Of a stretch of DNA of 64,000 nucleotides, positions 15,902 through 24,763 are shown in pieces. The translations under genes were made by a program, and so were the position numbers. The notes under the pieces are model-generated. The model was not told the DNA's origin and did no database searches. It saw nothing but the letters and a program-made list of their open reading frames with translations. The first letter of the stretch is position 1, and every line of letters begins with the position of its first letter. Origin of the DNA: Desulfobacterales bacterium (GTDB lineage: Bacteria > Desulfobacterota > Desulfobacteria > Desulfobacterales > SpSt-501); assembly GCA_030834695.1 (NCBI GenBank), contig JAUQXK010000057.1, forward strand, positions 1 to 64,000, given 5' to 3'.

Positions 15902-16642
15902 TTAGAGCTTCATTTTGATCACATGGAGCTGGCCGGTATCCGCCTCTTTCAGCTGAAGACGAAGCTCCTTTGCAGAAGGCGCTTCTCCCGGGAAAAACAG
16001 AAATCCGAACGACAGGCTACGGGGGTCAACGGGCTTGCTCTGCAGGGTCTTGCGTTTCAGGTCGTTGATGACGACTTGCCGCGCATCATTGGAGAAATAA
16101 CCCTTGGCCCCTCCCAATGAGGCGCCTGCCGCGCCTCCGACGGCGGCCCCCTTGCCCGTCGTCACGGCCACGTTTTCACCGGTCACGATGCCCACGGCGG
16201 CACCGATGATCGCGCCTGCGGCGGCACCGAGGAACGCATGGTAAGCGCCCTCCGTAAAAACTTGCTTGGTTTGAGTATATTTGGTGGCTCGATCATAGGC
16301 GGTTTCCCGGTCCAATATCGGCCAGATATTGCCCGCGTCATCTTCCAAGAACGTCTGCCCGCTGTTGATCTCGATGGGATGATCGCCGATATTGTCAAAA
16401 ATAACCTGCACCGGCAGCATCCCCGCCGCGCGGATGTCGAACCCGAAGGCCTCCTTGGCTTGTTCGGCGTCTGCAAAAGCCTGGGCCGCGATCGTCGCAT
16501 CGGCAACCTCAGTGGCATTCGGGTAGGCGGAGGGAGTTTTGAAGGGCAGGGGCTTGGCCACATAGGTAGTTGAACACCCGCCGGACACAATAAGGAGAAA
16601 TCCGGCTGCCAGAAACAAAGTTGCCGCCAGTGCTTTTTTCAT
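15902..16642 (-). CDS. Glycine-zipper lipoprotein, function unknown
   Basis: The 246-residue protein has a lipoprotein signal (AAGFLLIVSGGC, cysteine near residue 23) and is likely anchored in the outer or inner membrane. Residues about 138-180 form a glycine-zipper segment (FLGAAAGAIIGAAVGIVTG ... GGAAGASLGG) typical of membrane-inserting surface lipoproteins. The flanking parts are beta-rich (PVQVIFDNIGDHPIEINSGQ; SFGFLFFPGEAPSAKELRLQL). An AAAGGT site precedes the ATG. It is a single gene, divergent from the PEBP gene. The specific role is unknown. Confidence 0.75.
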   Translation of the reverse strand: MKKALAATLFLAAGFLLIVSGGCSTTYVAKPLPFKTPSAYPNATEVADATIAAQAFADAEQAKEAFGFDIRAAGMLPVQVIFDNIGDHPIEINSGQTFLEDDAGNIWPILDRETAYDRATKYTQTKQVFTEGAYHAFLGAAAGAIIGAAVGIVTGENVAVTTGKGAAVGGAAGASLGGAKGYFSNDARQVVINDLKRKTLQSKPVDPRSLSFGFLFFPGEAPSAKELRLQLKEADTGQLHVIKMKL

Positions 16643-16985
16643 TTTTGACCTTTCGACGCTCTAATGAGGTGCAGAGAATCGGCTCATGAATCCGGCCGAT
16701 CTTATTTGGTCGAACCGGCATATAGTCAAATATATAACATCCGGAAGCCTGCTGTAAACGGCGGCAGGGGCCTTGATGGCAACCAGATTTCGGCCGGCCG
16801 ATTGGCGTTGGCCGGGACGGCTCCCGCCGACGGAGCTCCCGGAACGGCTTCAGCGCCCCTGATAACCGATTGACACCAGAATTAAAACAACCTAAACAGA
16901 AAGTTATCCTGCTTTCTTAATGTCCGGCGCTTCCGGCTGCGCCGGAGCGGTCCGGAACCTTTGTCCCCGCAAAGGAGGGCCCGAC
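16643..16985. other. Divergent intergenic region between lipoprotein and PEBP genes
   Basis: No gene is seen in these 343 bases. On the plus strand TTGACA at 16870-16875 with TAAACA 17 bases later (16893-16898) is a plausible but weak promoter for the PEBP gene. A hairpin (TCCGGCGC with GCGCCGGA, 16923-16946) lies in the presumed leader. On the minus strand an AT-rich TTGACT region near 16720-16740 may serve the lipoprotein gene. Confidence 0.45.
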
Positions 16986-17444
16986 ATGACCATTACCCTC
17001 ACATCTTCCGCGTTCACCGAGGGGGCGATGATTCCCCGCAGGCACACCTGCGACGGCGAAGACACCTCTCCCGACCTGAAGTGGTCCGGCGTGCCGAACG
17101 GCACGCAAAGTTTAGCCTTGATCTGCGACGACCCGGACGCCCCGGTCGGCACCTGGGTGCACTGGGTGCTGTTCAATCTCCCGGCAGACGCCACAGCGCT
17201 TCCAGCCGGCATCCCGGCCGATTCTGCGCTTAAAACCGGCGCCCGTCACGGCAAGAACGATTTCCGCAAGCTCGGCTACGGCGGCCCCTGTCCACCGGGC
17301 GGCCTGCATCGCTACTTCTTCAAAATTTACGCCCTCGACACCGTGCTCACCCTGGAAAGCGGCAGCACCAAGGTCCAGTTGTTGGCCGCCATGAAAGGCC
17401 ATACCCTGGCCGAGGGGCAGTTGATGGGAAGGTACAAGCGCTGA
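16986..17444 (+). CDS. YbhB/YbcL family PEBP-like protein
   Basis: The 152-residue protein belongs to the phosphatidylethanolamine-binding/Raf-kinase-inhibitor family. Landmarks are IPRRHTCDGEDTSPDLKW (residues 16-33), the ligand-site CDDPDAPVGTWVHWVLFNLP (47-66) and GYGGPCPPGGLHRYFFKIYALD (98-119). The ATG at 16986 follows AAAGGAGGG. The bacterial members bind small anionic ligands and have no settled role. There is no signal peptide, so it is cytoplasmic. Confidence 0.9.
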   Translation: MTITLTSSAFTEGAMIPRRHTCDGEDTSPDLKWSGVPNGTQSLALICDDPDAPVGTWVHWVLFNLPADATALPAGIPADSALKTGARHGKNDFRKLGYGGPCPPGGLHRYFFKIYALDTVLTLESGSTKVQLLAAMKGHTLAEGQLMGRYKR

Positions 17445-17502
17445 TTCTTGGCCGTCGCGCTGCGGCGGATTCCTTGCGTGTAGAATACGAACGGAATAAA
17501 TT

Positions 17503-17892
17503 ATGACAACGCGCCGATGTTATCGGAAAAAGGCTGACCAATTTGTGGTCGCTGTCCAGCTGGACCTGGATACCGCTGGATTCACCTATCGAAAGTGGGG
17601 AGCCGAACAGCGCTGCAAGCATGGGGACTGGCTGGTCGACAACCAGGGGGATATCTATACGGTAGACCATGCGGTGTTTGCCAAGACCTACCGCCGCATA
17701 GGCCCCGGCACTTATGTAAAGACCACCCCGGTGTGGGCTGAACGGGCGACCCAGCCCGGTAGCGTTGCGACGAAGGAAGGACGATCTCACTACAACACCG
17801 GCGACTATTTGGTTTATAACAACGAGGACGGCACGGACGCCTACTGTATTGCGGCCGCCAAGTTTGAGGCGATGTACGAGCCGGCCGAATAG
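17503..17892 (+). CDS. PGDYG-like small protein with internal duplication
   Basis: This 129-residue cytoplasmic protein contains two related units. GDWLVDNQGDIYTVDHAVFAKTY (about 46-68) and GDYLVYNNEDGTDAYCIAAAKFEAMYE (about 100-126) both run GD-[WY]-LV-x-N, then a tyrosine-containing strand, then an F-x-x-x-Y ending. This matches the PGDYG-type pattern. The function of such proteins is not established. It lies 58 bases after the PEBP gene and may be co-transcribed. A dispersed palindromic repeat follows 40 bases downstream. Confidence 0.7.
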   Translation: MTTRRCYRKKADQFVVAVQLDLDTAGFTYRKWGAEQRCKHGDWLVDNQGDIYTVDHAVFAKTYRRIGPGTYVKTTPVWAERATQPGSVATKEGRSHYNTGDYLVYNNEDGTDAYCIAAAKFEAMYEPAE

Positions 17893-17932
17893 GGGGATCC
17901 AGCCTGCCGGAAAATGCCCGGGTTGCACCCTA

Positions 17933-18027
17933 TTGTTACTCCAGCAAGTAAACAGGTTCAACTTGAGCTGAGGTCCGCCGATGGCGGACATGGCCGCATT
18001 GAACGTATTTTATTCCCGGAGTAACAA
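17933..18027 (-). repeat. Dispersed palindromic element, copy 1 (TTGTTACTCC termini)
   Basis: A 95-base element has perfect terminal inverted repeats TTGTTACTCC/GGAGTAACAA. Read on the minus strand, its first 39 bases match about 34 bases of a second copy at 51144-51241. It lies between the PGDYG-like gene and the sat promoter. Confidence 0.8.
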
Positions 18028-18119
18028 AAGCGAGGCCGTTGGAAACGCCCCCGCTCCGGCCTGACGAGCGTCCGTGCCTTTGCCGTACGGCCGGCCGCTC
18101 GGTGAACGGTCGAATGCGC

Positions 18120-18148
18120 TTGACAAACTGCACATTCCCTAATAGAAA
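18120..18148 (+). promoter_or_regulatory. sat: Candidate sat promoter
   Basis: TTGACA at 18120-18125 and TAGAAA at 18143-18148 are separated by 17 bases, about 80 bases before the sat start. The -35 box is perfect; the -10 box matches four of six positions. Confidence 0.45.
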
Positions 18149-18228
18149 TACACTCTTCGTACTGTAGCCATTGAGCCCGGGGTGGACCGGGCGGAACCAT
18201 AACAACGCAGGAAAGGAGAGAGGAATTT

Positions 18229-19512
18229 ATGTCACAGTTGATACCCCCCCATGGCGGAAAAGGATTGACGTGTTGTCTGCTGGAAGGCGCGGCGTTGGAG
18301 GCCGAAAAGAAAAAGGCGGCCGGCTTGAAACAGATCCCGGTTTCTGCGCGTGAAAATGGCGATCTGATTATGATGGGCATCGGCGGCTTCAGCCCCTTGA
18401 CCGGCTTCATGACCAAGGCCGACTGGAAAGGCGTCTGCGACAATTATTTGTTGGCGGACGGCACCTTCTGGCCGATCCCGGTTACTCTTTCCGCCTCCAA
18501 GGAGGATGCGGCCAAGATCAATGTCGGGGAAGAAATCGCCCTGTACGACCCCGAGGGCAAGGAAATCATGGCCACCATGAAGGTTACCGAGAAGTATGAC
18601 ATGGGTGCGGCCGAGAAAAAGTACGAGTGCGAAAAAGTCTTCATGGGCGAAGGCACCAAGACAGCCGAGGAATTCTGGAAGATCGCTGAAAAGGACCACC
18701 CGGGCGTCCAGATGGTCATGAATCAGAAGGCCGTCAATCTGGCCGGCCCCGTTAAGGTTCTGAGCGAAGGTGAATTTCCGAAGAAATACGCAGGCGTCTA
18801 TATGCGGCCGGCCGAATCCCGCAAGATTTTCGAGGAACGCGGGTGGAAGGAAATCGCGGCCCTGCAGCTGCGCAACCCCATGCACCGCTCCCATGAGTAT
18901 CTTTGCAAGATCGCGGTGGAAGTCTGCGACGGCGTCTTCATCCATTCCCTGGTCGGCAATCTGAAGCCCGGCGACATCCCCGCCGATGTTCGCGTCAAGT
19001 GCATCGACGCCTTGGTCAAGTACTACTTCGTCGAGAAGAACGTGCTCCAGGGCGGCTATCCGCTCGACATGCGCTACGCCGGTCCGCGCGAGGCCCTGCT
19101 GCATTCCACCTTCCGCCAGAACTACGGCTGCTCGCGCATGATCATCGGCCGCGACCATGCCGGCGTGGGCGACTTCTACGGCATGTTCGAGGCTCAGACC
19201 ATCTTCAACAAGATTCCCTATCCCAAGGAAGCCGGCAAAGCCCTGCTCTGCAAGCCGCTCATGATCGACTGGACCTTCTACTGCTTCAAGTGCGACGGCA
19301 TGGCCTCCCTGCGCACCTGCCCGCACGGCAAGGAAGACCGGGTGCTGCTCTCCGGCACGGCGTTGCGCAAGATGCTGTCCGAAGGCGCCAAGGTGCCCGA
19401 TCACTTCGGCCGAGACGAGGTCCTTGCCATCCTGGGTGAGTACTACAAGGGTCTGACCGAAAAGGTCGAGATCAAGATGCACGGCGCCGCCACGGGCGAC
19501 ACCAAGAAGTAG
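18229..19512 (+). CDS. sat: Sulfate adenylyltransferase (ATP sulfurylase), dissimilatory
   Basis: Sat activates sulfate with ATP to adenosine 5'-phosphosulfate, the first step of dissimilatory sulfate reduction. The 427-residue protein has the catalytic [15 protein letters not shown] motif (about 209-223), GRDHAGVGD near 305, and a zinc-binding C-terminal set ([16 protein letters not shown]). There is no APS-kinase extension, as expected for the dissimilatory enzyme. The ATG follows a GGAAAGGAGAGAGG leader. It converges on the aprBA-qmoABC genes, with two terminators between, so the pathway is complete to sulfite. Confidence 0.97.
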   Translation: MSQLIPPHGGKGLTCCLLEGAALEAEKKKAAGLKQIPVSARENGDLIMMGIGGFSPLTGFMTKADWKGVCDNYLLADGTFWPIPVTLSASKEDAAKINVGEEIALYDPEGKEIMATMKVTEKYDMGAAEKKYECEKVFMGEGTKTAEEFWKIAEKDHPGVQMVMNQKAVNLAGPVKVLSEGEFPKKYAGVYMRPAESRKIFEERGWKEIAALQLRNPMHRSHEYLCKIAVEVCDGVFIHSLVGNLKPGDIPADVRVKCIDALVKYYFVEKNVLQGGYPLDMRYAGPREALLHSTFRQNYGCSRMIIGRDHAGVGDFYGMFEAQTIFNKIPYPKEAGKALLCKPLMIDWTFYCFKCDGMASLRTCPHGKEDRVLLSGTALRKMLSEGAKVPDHFGRDEVLAILGEYYKGLTEKVEIKMHGAATGDTKK

Positions 19513-19535
19513 AATTTTTCTGGATCCCTGAAATC

Positions 19536-19572
19536 AAACGGGGTGCCCGCATCTGCGGACACCCCGTTTTTT
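19536..19572 (+). terminator. Intrinsic terminator after sat
   Basis: AAACGGGGTG pairs with CACCCCGTTT, with an inner CCGC/GCGG stem, followed by TTTTTT. It begins 24 bases after the sat stop. Confidence 0.92.
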
Positions 19573-19634
19573 ATGAAATGAATGGCAGGATTGGATCAAA
19601 AATGGCGGCCAATCTGCCGGGTCGCTTGAACGTG

Positions 19635-19677
19635 AAAAAAGCGGCATCCGATTTTTGCGGATGCCGCTTTTTTTTAT
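19635..19677 (-). terminator. Bidirectional terminator between sat and qmoC
   Basis: A GCGGCATCCG/CGGATGCCGC stem is flanked by A and T runs on both sides. On the minus strand it lies a few bases past the qmoC stop and ends the qmo transcript. Confidence 0.92.
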
Positions 19678-19680
19678 TCC

Positions 19681-20829
19681 TTATTTACGCCCCGCAAACT
19701 CCGCATACGTCATCGCCACCGTGCGATAGACCAAATGGGCCAGCTTCGAGAACGGCAGGTAGGCGAAGGTGAACCAGACCAGAATCAGGTGGATAAAATA
19801 GACAGCGTAGGATACTCCCGCCCACCCCGCCAGCCGGGTCAACTGCGCCCCCATGCCGGTGACGCCCAGGCCCAGAACGAGCCCGAGCAGCAGCCAGTCC
19901 TTGTAAGCCGATTTCTGGTCGGGTTTGCTCATACGGGTCTTGATCAGCAAGATGCTGCCGATGATGAGCGCCACGCCGCTCACGTTGGCCAGCCACTTGA
20001 CCGGGTTCAGCTGGGAGTAGGGACCGTGAATCTGCAGGCCGTAGATCGCCACGAAGAAAATGGAGGTGACGATGAAAAGCCCGATGAAGGCAAAAAGGAC
20101 CAGCATGTGCGAGACGCCCCGTTCCTTGTTTTCCGTGCATTCATTGAACTTGGCGTGCCGCAGGATGGCGGGGATGGTTCGGATCAATGCCTGGATGAAC
20201 CCGCCGGCGTCGATAGCCTGCTGGGTCGTCTTGCCTTCGGCCAGGGCGTTCTGATGGATGTCGCATAGGAAGCGCTTCACCCCGTTGAAGAAGGTCAGTG
20301 CAGCAAAGCCCGCGGCCGTGAGCATGACGACGTCCACCAACCAGGTGGAAACCATCTTGGCGTGCACGATGGTGCCCTCCGGGCTGAAGTTGAGAAACTG
20401 GAAATTGAATATCTTGCCCATGATGGTGCCCATGATCAGGATGTAGACCGCCGGCACCAGCAACAGGATCGGGAGCATCTTGGGATTGTTCAACGCGTTC
20501 GCCAGCACCTTCGGCCCCGAGTACTCGCTAATGGCCTGGGCGCGGATTGCGGCGAGCACATCCGCCGGCTTGGCCTTGCGCGGGCAGCGCGTCGAACAAT
20601 CGCCGCAGTTGTGGCACAGCCAGGGATCAGCGCTTTTCACCAGCTTGTCCTTCAGTCCCCAGGAGGCTGCGATCATCTCCTTACGAGGAAACGGCCTGTT
20701 ATCGGGGGAGATCGGACAAACCACCGAGCAGGTCGCGCACTGGTAGCACTTTTTCAGATCTTCGCCGCCCAGCATTCCCACATCTTTGATAAAATTGAGA
20801 TCCGGTTCAATCACTAATCGTTCGGTCAT
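19681..20829 (-). CDS. qmoC: Quinone-interacting membrane-bound oxidoreductase subunit QmoC
   Basis: QmoC is the membrane subunit that takes electrons from menaquinol for APS reductase. The N-terminal 100 residues resemble HdrC, with two [4Fe-4S] motifs (CYQCATCSVVCP and CHNCGDCSTRCP). The rest resembles HdrE/NarI, with about six hydrophobic helices and histidines for haem b. I chose the ATG at 20829, seven bases after AGGAGG; the ATG at 20835 would be too close to that site. The 382-residue length is normal. It is last of the qmoABC set. Confidence 0.95.
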   Translation of the reverse strand: MTERLVIEPDLNFIKDVGMLGGEDLKKCYQCATCSVVCPISPDNRPFPRKEMIAASWGLKDKLVKSADPWLCHNCGDCSTRCPRKAKPADVLAAIRAQAISEYSGPKVLANALNNPKMLPILLLVPAVYILIMGTIMGKIFNFQFLNFSPEGTIVHAKMVSTWLVDVVMLTAAGFAALTFFNGVKRFLCDIHQNALAEGKTTQQAIDAGGFIQALIRTIPAILRHAKFNECTENKERGVSHMLVLFAFIGLFIVTSIFFVAIYGLQIHGPYSQLNPVKWLANVSGVALIIGSILLIKTRMSKPDQKSAYKDWLLLGLVLGLGVTGMGAQLTRLAGWAGVSYAVYFIHLILVWFTFAYLPFSKLAHLVYRTVAMTYAEFAGRK

Positions 20830-20897
20830 GCCCATACCTCCTGTGTGGCAGCGGGAAGGGGCGGCTTCCCGCCCCGTCCCGAATGATCATCATCGCT

Positions 20898-23234
20898 TTA
20901 GAATCCCTTGAACGGATTCGGGCCGAGGCCTTCGATGGTCCCGACGAACTCCTGGAGCATCTGCGGGATCTTGTCGTACTCGTCGATGGCGACCTGGAAC
21001 TGAGCCACGCGCTCCGGCTCGAGGGCCAGGCTGGAGAGCGCCTCGCCGATTTTCTTCACGCGGATTTCGGCCAGTTCACTTCCTTTGACAAAGTGGCACT
21101 GGTAGTCGTCGCCGTGCTTGCAGCCCATGAGGAAAACGCCGTCCATGCCCTTGGAAAGCGCGTCCTTGATCCAGATCACGTTGACCGAGCCCAGACAGCG
21201 CACCGGGATGAAACGCACGTCCGCGTTCCAGGACAGGCGATTCATCCCGGCGATATCCAACGCCGGGTAGGCGTCGTTCTCGCAGATCAGCCCCAGGATG
21301 CGCAAAGGCGGCTCGTCGAAATCGTCGGTCGAGGGCACCTTGATCGCCTTAACCATCGAGCTGACGCTGTCGATGCTGTAGTTGGCGAAGTTGATGATGC
21401 GCTCGGGGCAGGCTCCCATGCACGTGCCGCAGCGGCGGCAGCGCGTGGGGTTGGGCTTGGGGGTGCCGCGCTCGTCGTCGTCGAGCGCACCGAAGGGGCA
21501 TTCCTGGGTGCAGCGTTTGCACTGCGTGCAGCGCTGGAAGAAGAAATCCGGGAAGGTCAGGTCCCCGGACCGCGGGTGCACGGAGACCCCGCGGTTGACC
21601 GACTCCAGGCACTGGATAGCCTTGAGAGCTGCGCCGGTCGCGTCCTCCATGGCCTCCTCTGTGGTCATGCTGCGCCGCACGCCGCCGGCCGCATAAATGC
21701 CGGTGCGCTGGGTTTCATACGGAAAGCAGATGTAGTTGGAATCCGCGTAATCGTTGAAAAGAGCGTTGTCGCGGAAGGCCGGACCCTGGCGGTAGGCCAA
21801 GTTGATCACCGGGTCGTCCTTGGTGGCCGGCACCATGCCGGTGGCGAGCACCACCAGATCAGCCTTGATCTGGATGGCCTTGCCGAGCAACGTGTCGTCG
21901 GCTTCGACGATGAGGCCGGCGCCGTTCTTGGCGACTTTGGTCACCTGGCCTTTGGTGAGGAAGACACCCGGGTCCTGCTGCACCGCCTTGTAAAAGTTTT
22001 CAGTCATCCCCGGGGTGCGCATGTGCTGGTAGATGATGAAGGACTTGCCGTCGGCGTAGTCGGCGCGCACGTAAGTCGCCTGCTTGAGAGCCACCAGGCT
22101 CGTGACCGAGGCGGCGTAAGGGAAGTCCTGGTCACCGCCGCCTTGGCCGGGGCTCTGGATGAAGACCACAGACTTGGCCTCCTTGCCGTCGGAGGGACGC
22201 TTGATTTTGCCGGCTGCGGCGATCTCTTCGAAATGGGCATTGGTGACCACGTCCGGTGTCACGCCGAAGCCCAGGTGGGCGTATTCGTTCTCCTGGGGCT
22301 GGTACGGCCGCCAGCCGGCCGCGAGCACCACGGCGCCGAACTTCTCGCCGTTCGGGTCGGAGGTCAGGATGTCCACCCTGCCTTGGTTGTATTCCAGGTA
22401 GCGCGCGTGGAGTTTTTCAGCCTCGAGCTCCTTGCCGCTTTCATCCACGCGCATCTCCGGCGGCAACGGGAATGGCACGTCAAACTCGATCTTCTCGCCC
22501 GGCTTCTTGAAGGTCACGGTGAAATCCCCGGGCTGTCCGGCGATGCGCGCCACCACGGTCCCGGTCTTGATTGCGATCCCGGGATAGCTGCCGAGCTCCT
22601 TGATCTTGGACTGGATCACCGGGGCCATGGGCTTTTCGTAGGGGTAGTCCGTGGGCAGCTGCTTGCGCCACTTGAGGGCGTTGCCGCCCAGGGCGGCCTC
22701 CTTCTCAACGATGGTGACCTCGTAGCCGGCCTTGGCCGCATCGATGGCAGCTGAAATGCCGGTGATGCCGCCGCCGATGACGAGGATCTTCTTGGTGAAC
22801 GTATCAAGCTTGTAAGGCTCGGGCAGCTTGATTTTCTCCACCTTGGCCAACGCCATCTTGAGGTAGTCGGAGGCCATCATCTGGACGTGATCGATGAACG
22901 TCTCGTCGTCCTTCTGCTCCTCGGTGGGCGCCAGCCAGGTCGTGCGCGGGTGGGACCACACCACGTGCTCGCGTATGTTGACCCGCTCCACGATGCAGCC
23001 GTCAAAGCGAAAGGTGTCGTAAAGCACGCGCGGCGAGCAGGCGGCGATGACAAGCGTGTTGACCCCGGCGGCGACGTCCGCCTTCAGCAGCTCGACCCCC
23101 TCCTTGCCGCAGAGGGCCGGGCAGGCCTTGACCGAGTAGCCCTCGTCGGAGGCCACTTCGCTCAGCTTTTCGATGTTGAGGGATTCGCCGATCCCACAAC
23201 CTTGGCAGATATAAACCCCATATTTTTTGTTCAT
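20898..23234 (-). CDS. qmoB: QmoB, HdrA/MvhD-like flavoprotein
   Basis: QmoB is the large soluble flavin and iron-sulfur subunit linking QmoC with AprAB. The 778-residue protein has an N-terminal CQGCGIGES segment, then an HdrA-type FAD domain (ILVIGGGITGISAAIDAAKAGYEV near residue 150). A double ferredoxin region (CTQCKRCTQECP ... CRRCGTCMGACPE) lies near 580-625, and a C-terminal MvhD-like domain has VRCLGSVNVIWI and GCKHGDDYQCH. A strong GGAGG site precedes the ATG. It follows qmoA with 10 bases between. HdrA/MvhD relatives take part in electron bifurcation, which has been proposed but not settled for Qmo. Confidence 0.95.
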   Translation of the reverse strand: MNKKYGVYICQGCGIGESLNIEKLSEVASDEGYSVKACPALCGKEGVELLKADVAAGVNTLVIAACSPRVLYDTFRFDGCIVERVNIREHVVWSHPRTTWLAPTEEQKDDETFIDHVQMMASDYLKMALAKVEKIKLPEPYKLDTFTKKILVIGGGITGISAAIDAAKAGYEVTIVEKEAALGGNALKWRKQLPTDYPYEKPMAPVIQSKIKELGSYPGIAIKTGTVVARIAGQPGDFTVTFKKPGEKIEFDVPFPLPPEMRVDESGKELEAEKLHARYLEYNQGRVDILTSDPNGEKFGAVVLAAGWRPYQPQENEYAHLGFGVTPDVVTNAHFEEIAAAGKIKRPSDGKEAKSVVFIQSPGQGGGDQDFPYAASVTSLVALKQATYVRADYADGKSFIIYQHMRTPGMTENFYKAVQQDPGVFLTKGQVTKVAKNGAGLIVEADDTLLGKAIQIKADLVVLATGMVPATKDDPVINLAYRQGPAFRDNALFNDYADSNYICFPYETQRTGIYAAGGVRRSMTTEEAMEDATGAALKAIQCLESVNRGVSVHPRSGDLTFPDFFFQRCTQCKRCTQECPFGALDDDERGTPKPNPTRCRRCGTCMGACPERIINFANYSIDSVSSMVKAIKVPSTDDFDEPPLRILGLICENDAYPALDIAGMNRLSWNADVRFIPVRCLGSVNVIWIKDALSKGMDGVFLMGCKHGDDYQCHFVKGSELAEIRVKKIGEALSSLALEPERVAQFQVAIDEYDKIPQMLQEFVGTIEGLGPNPFKGF

Positions 23235-23244
23235 GGTCGACCTC

Positions 23245-24522
23245 CTACCGTCTCACCAGGGTTTGAATCGCTTTGAGGGCCATACCGGTGGCGTTCTGGT
23301 TGGACGAAACGACGTCCGCCGGTTTGTTGGCACAGCCGGCTCCGAACATTCCGCCACCGGCAAAGTCATTGAGGATGAAACCGTCCGGGGTGGTTCGGAC
23401 CGCGCCGGGCAGCTTTTGCACGGCGGCGGTCGGCTGCATGCCGGTCGCGAGCACTACCATCTCGACCGCTTGCTGGATCTTCTCGCCGGTGACCGCGTTT
23501 TCCGCGACCACGGTGATGTTGCCGGTGGCCTTGTCCTCGCGCACTTCCGCGACTTTGCCCTTGATGAAAAAGACGTTGGGGTCCTTTTTGATGTTCTCGT
23601 AGAATTTCTCGTAGCGATACCCCGGCGCCCGCAGGTCGATATAGAAAATGTAGATCTTGGCCTCGGGATACTGGGCGCGCACGTAGGTGGCCTGCTTTAG
23701 AGAGGCCATGCAGCAGATGTAGGAGCAGTAGGGGAGGTAGTTCTCGTCTCGCGAGCCGGCGCACTGCACGAAGGCGATGCTTGACGGCGCCTGGCCGTCG
23801 GAGGGCCGGGTCACCTTGCCCTGAGTCGGCCCGTTCGGTGCGGCCAAGCGCTCCATCATCATGTTGGTGATGATGTTCTGGTGCTTGCCGAAGCCGAGGT
23901 TGTCCATCTTTTTAGCATCGTAAGGAACCCAGCCGGTGGCCCAGACAATGGCGCCCACGTTGAGGTTGAGCGTCTTGGCCTGCATCTCGAGATCGACCGC
24001 GTCGTACGTGCAGGCCGCCTTGGCCCTTTTGCCGTCCTCGGTCCCGACGATGCGGGGGTCAATCACGAAACGCGCCGGGAAGGCCATGGCAAAGGGCAGA
24101 TAGGCGCCCTTGATCTGCTTCATGCCGAAATCGAACTCGCTGGCGATCTCGCCCTGGCAGGCCTCACTGCACGCCCCGCAGCAGGTGCAGTTCTCGTTCA
24201 CGTAACGCGGCTTTACTTTAACAGCGACCGAGTAGTTCCCGGGGGAGCCCTCGACTTTCTCTACCTCGGCCATGGTCAGGACCTTGATGCGGGGGTTGTC
24301 CTTGATGCGCCGGAAGTTGATCTCCAGGCCGCAGGTCGGCGGGCAGAGCTTCGGGAAATACTGGTTCAGCTGGGCGACCCGGCCTCCCAGGTAGGGGTTC
24401 TTCTCAACCAGAAACACCTCGTAGCCAACTTCGGCCGCCTCAAGGGCCGTGGTGAGCCCGCTGATGCCTCCGCCGACAACCATGATGCTTCCACTCACAG
24501 GGGCTGCTTTTTCTTCTGTCAT
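23245..24522 (-). CDS. qmoA: QmoA, HdrA-like flavoprotein
   Basis: This 425-residue FAD subunit resembles HdrA. The FAD-binding motif VVGGGISGLTTALEAAEVGYEV lies at residues 14-35, and a further signature GGRVAQLNQYFPKLCPPTCGLE follows. A [4Fe-4S] ligand set is at CTCCGACSEAC (about 132-142). The conserved CYSYICCMASLKQATYVRAQYP-type region is present. A GGAGG site precedes the ATG. It is separated from aprA by about 240 bases containing a terminator-like hairpin, so qmoABC may have lower or separate expression. Confidence 0.95.
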   Translation of the reverse strand: MTEEKAAPVSGSIMVVGGGISGLTTALEAAEVGYEVFLVEKNPYLGGRVAQLNQYFPKLCPPTCGLEINFRRIKDNPRIKVLTMAEVEKVEGSPGNYSVAVKVKPRYVNENCTCCGACSEACQGEIASEFDFGMKQIKGAYLPFAMAFPARFVIDPRIVGTEDGKRAKAACTYDAVDLEMQAKTLNLNVGAIVWATGWVPYDAKKMDNLGFGKHQNIITNMMMERLAAPNGPTQGKVTRPSDGQAPSSIAFVQCAGSRDENYLPYCSYICCMASLKQATYVRAQYPEAKIYIFYIDLRAPGYRYEKFYENIKKDPNVFFIKGKVAEVREDKATGNITVVAENAVTGEKIQQAVEMVVLATGMQPTAAVQKLPGAVRTTPDGFILNDFAGGGMFGAGCANKPADVVSSNQNATGMALKAIQTLVRR

Positions 24523-24684
24523 GCCTTCCCTCCGTGCTGTGTCCGGATGTTGGACAGCGGTTGGTATTTACATTCGCCCGACAGGCGATATCCTTACAGT
24601 TATCTGAATCGGAAAACGCTCCCTGTTGCGGCAGAGCCCTTTCCCATTGAGACAACCCTGAACCCGCCGGCTCCAATGTTACAA

Positions 24685-24722
24685 AAAACCTCCAGGTGCC
24701 TTCCGGCACCTGGAGGTTTTGA
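24685..24722 (-). terminator. Hairpin terminator/attenuator between aprA and qmoA
   Basis: A 16-bp perfect stem (positions 24685-24700 with 24705-24720) closes a four-base loop and is followed on the minus strand by six T residues. It lies 42 bases after the aprA stop. It should end most aprBA transcripts and let part of transcription into qmoABC. Confidence 0.9.
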
Positions 24723-24763
24723 GCGTTACCTACTGATTCTCTGACTCACGATACAATCCATCA

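Noticed and set aside
20883-22754. Long plus-strand frame opposite qmoB, with a similar one at 24959-26764 opposite aprA
   Set aside because: Both are antisense to well-identified sulfate-reduction genes and have low-complexity products without motifs.
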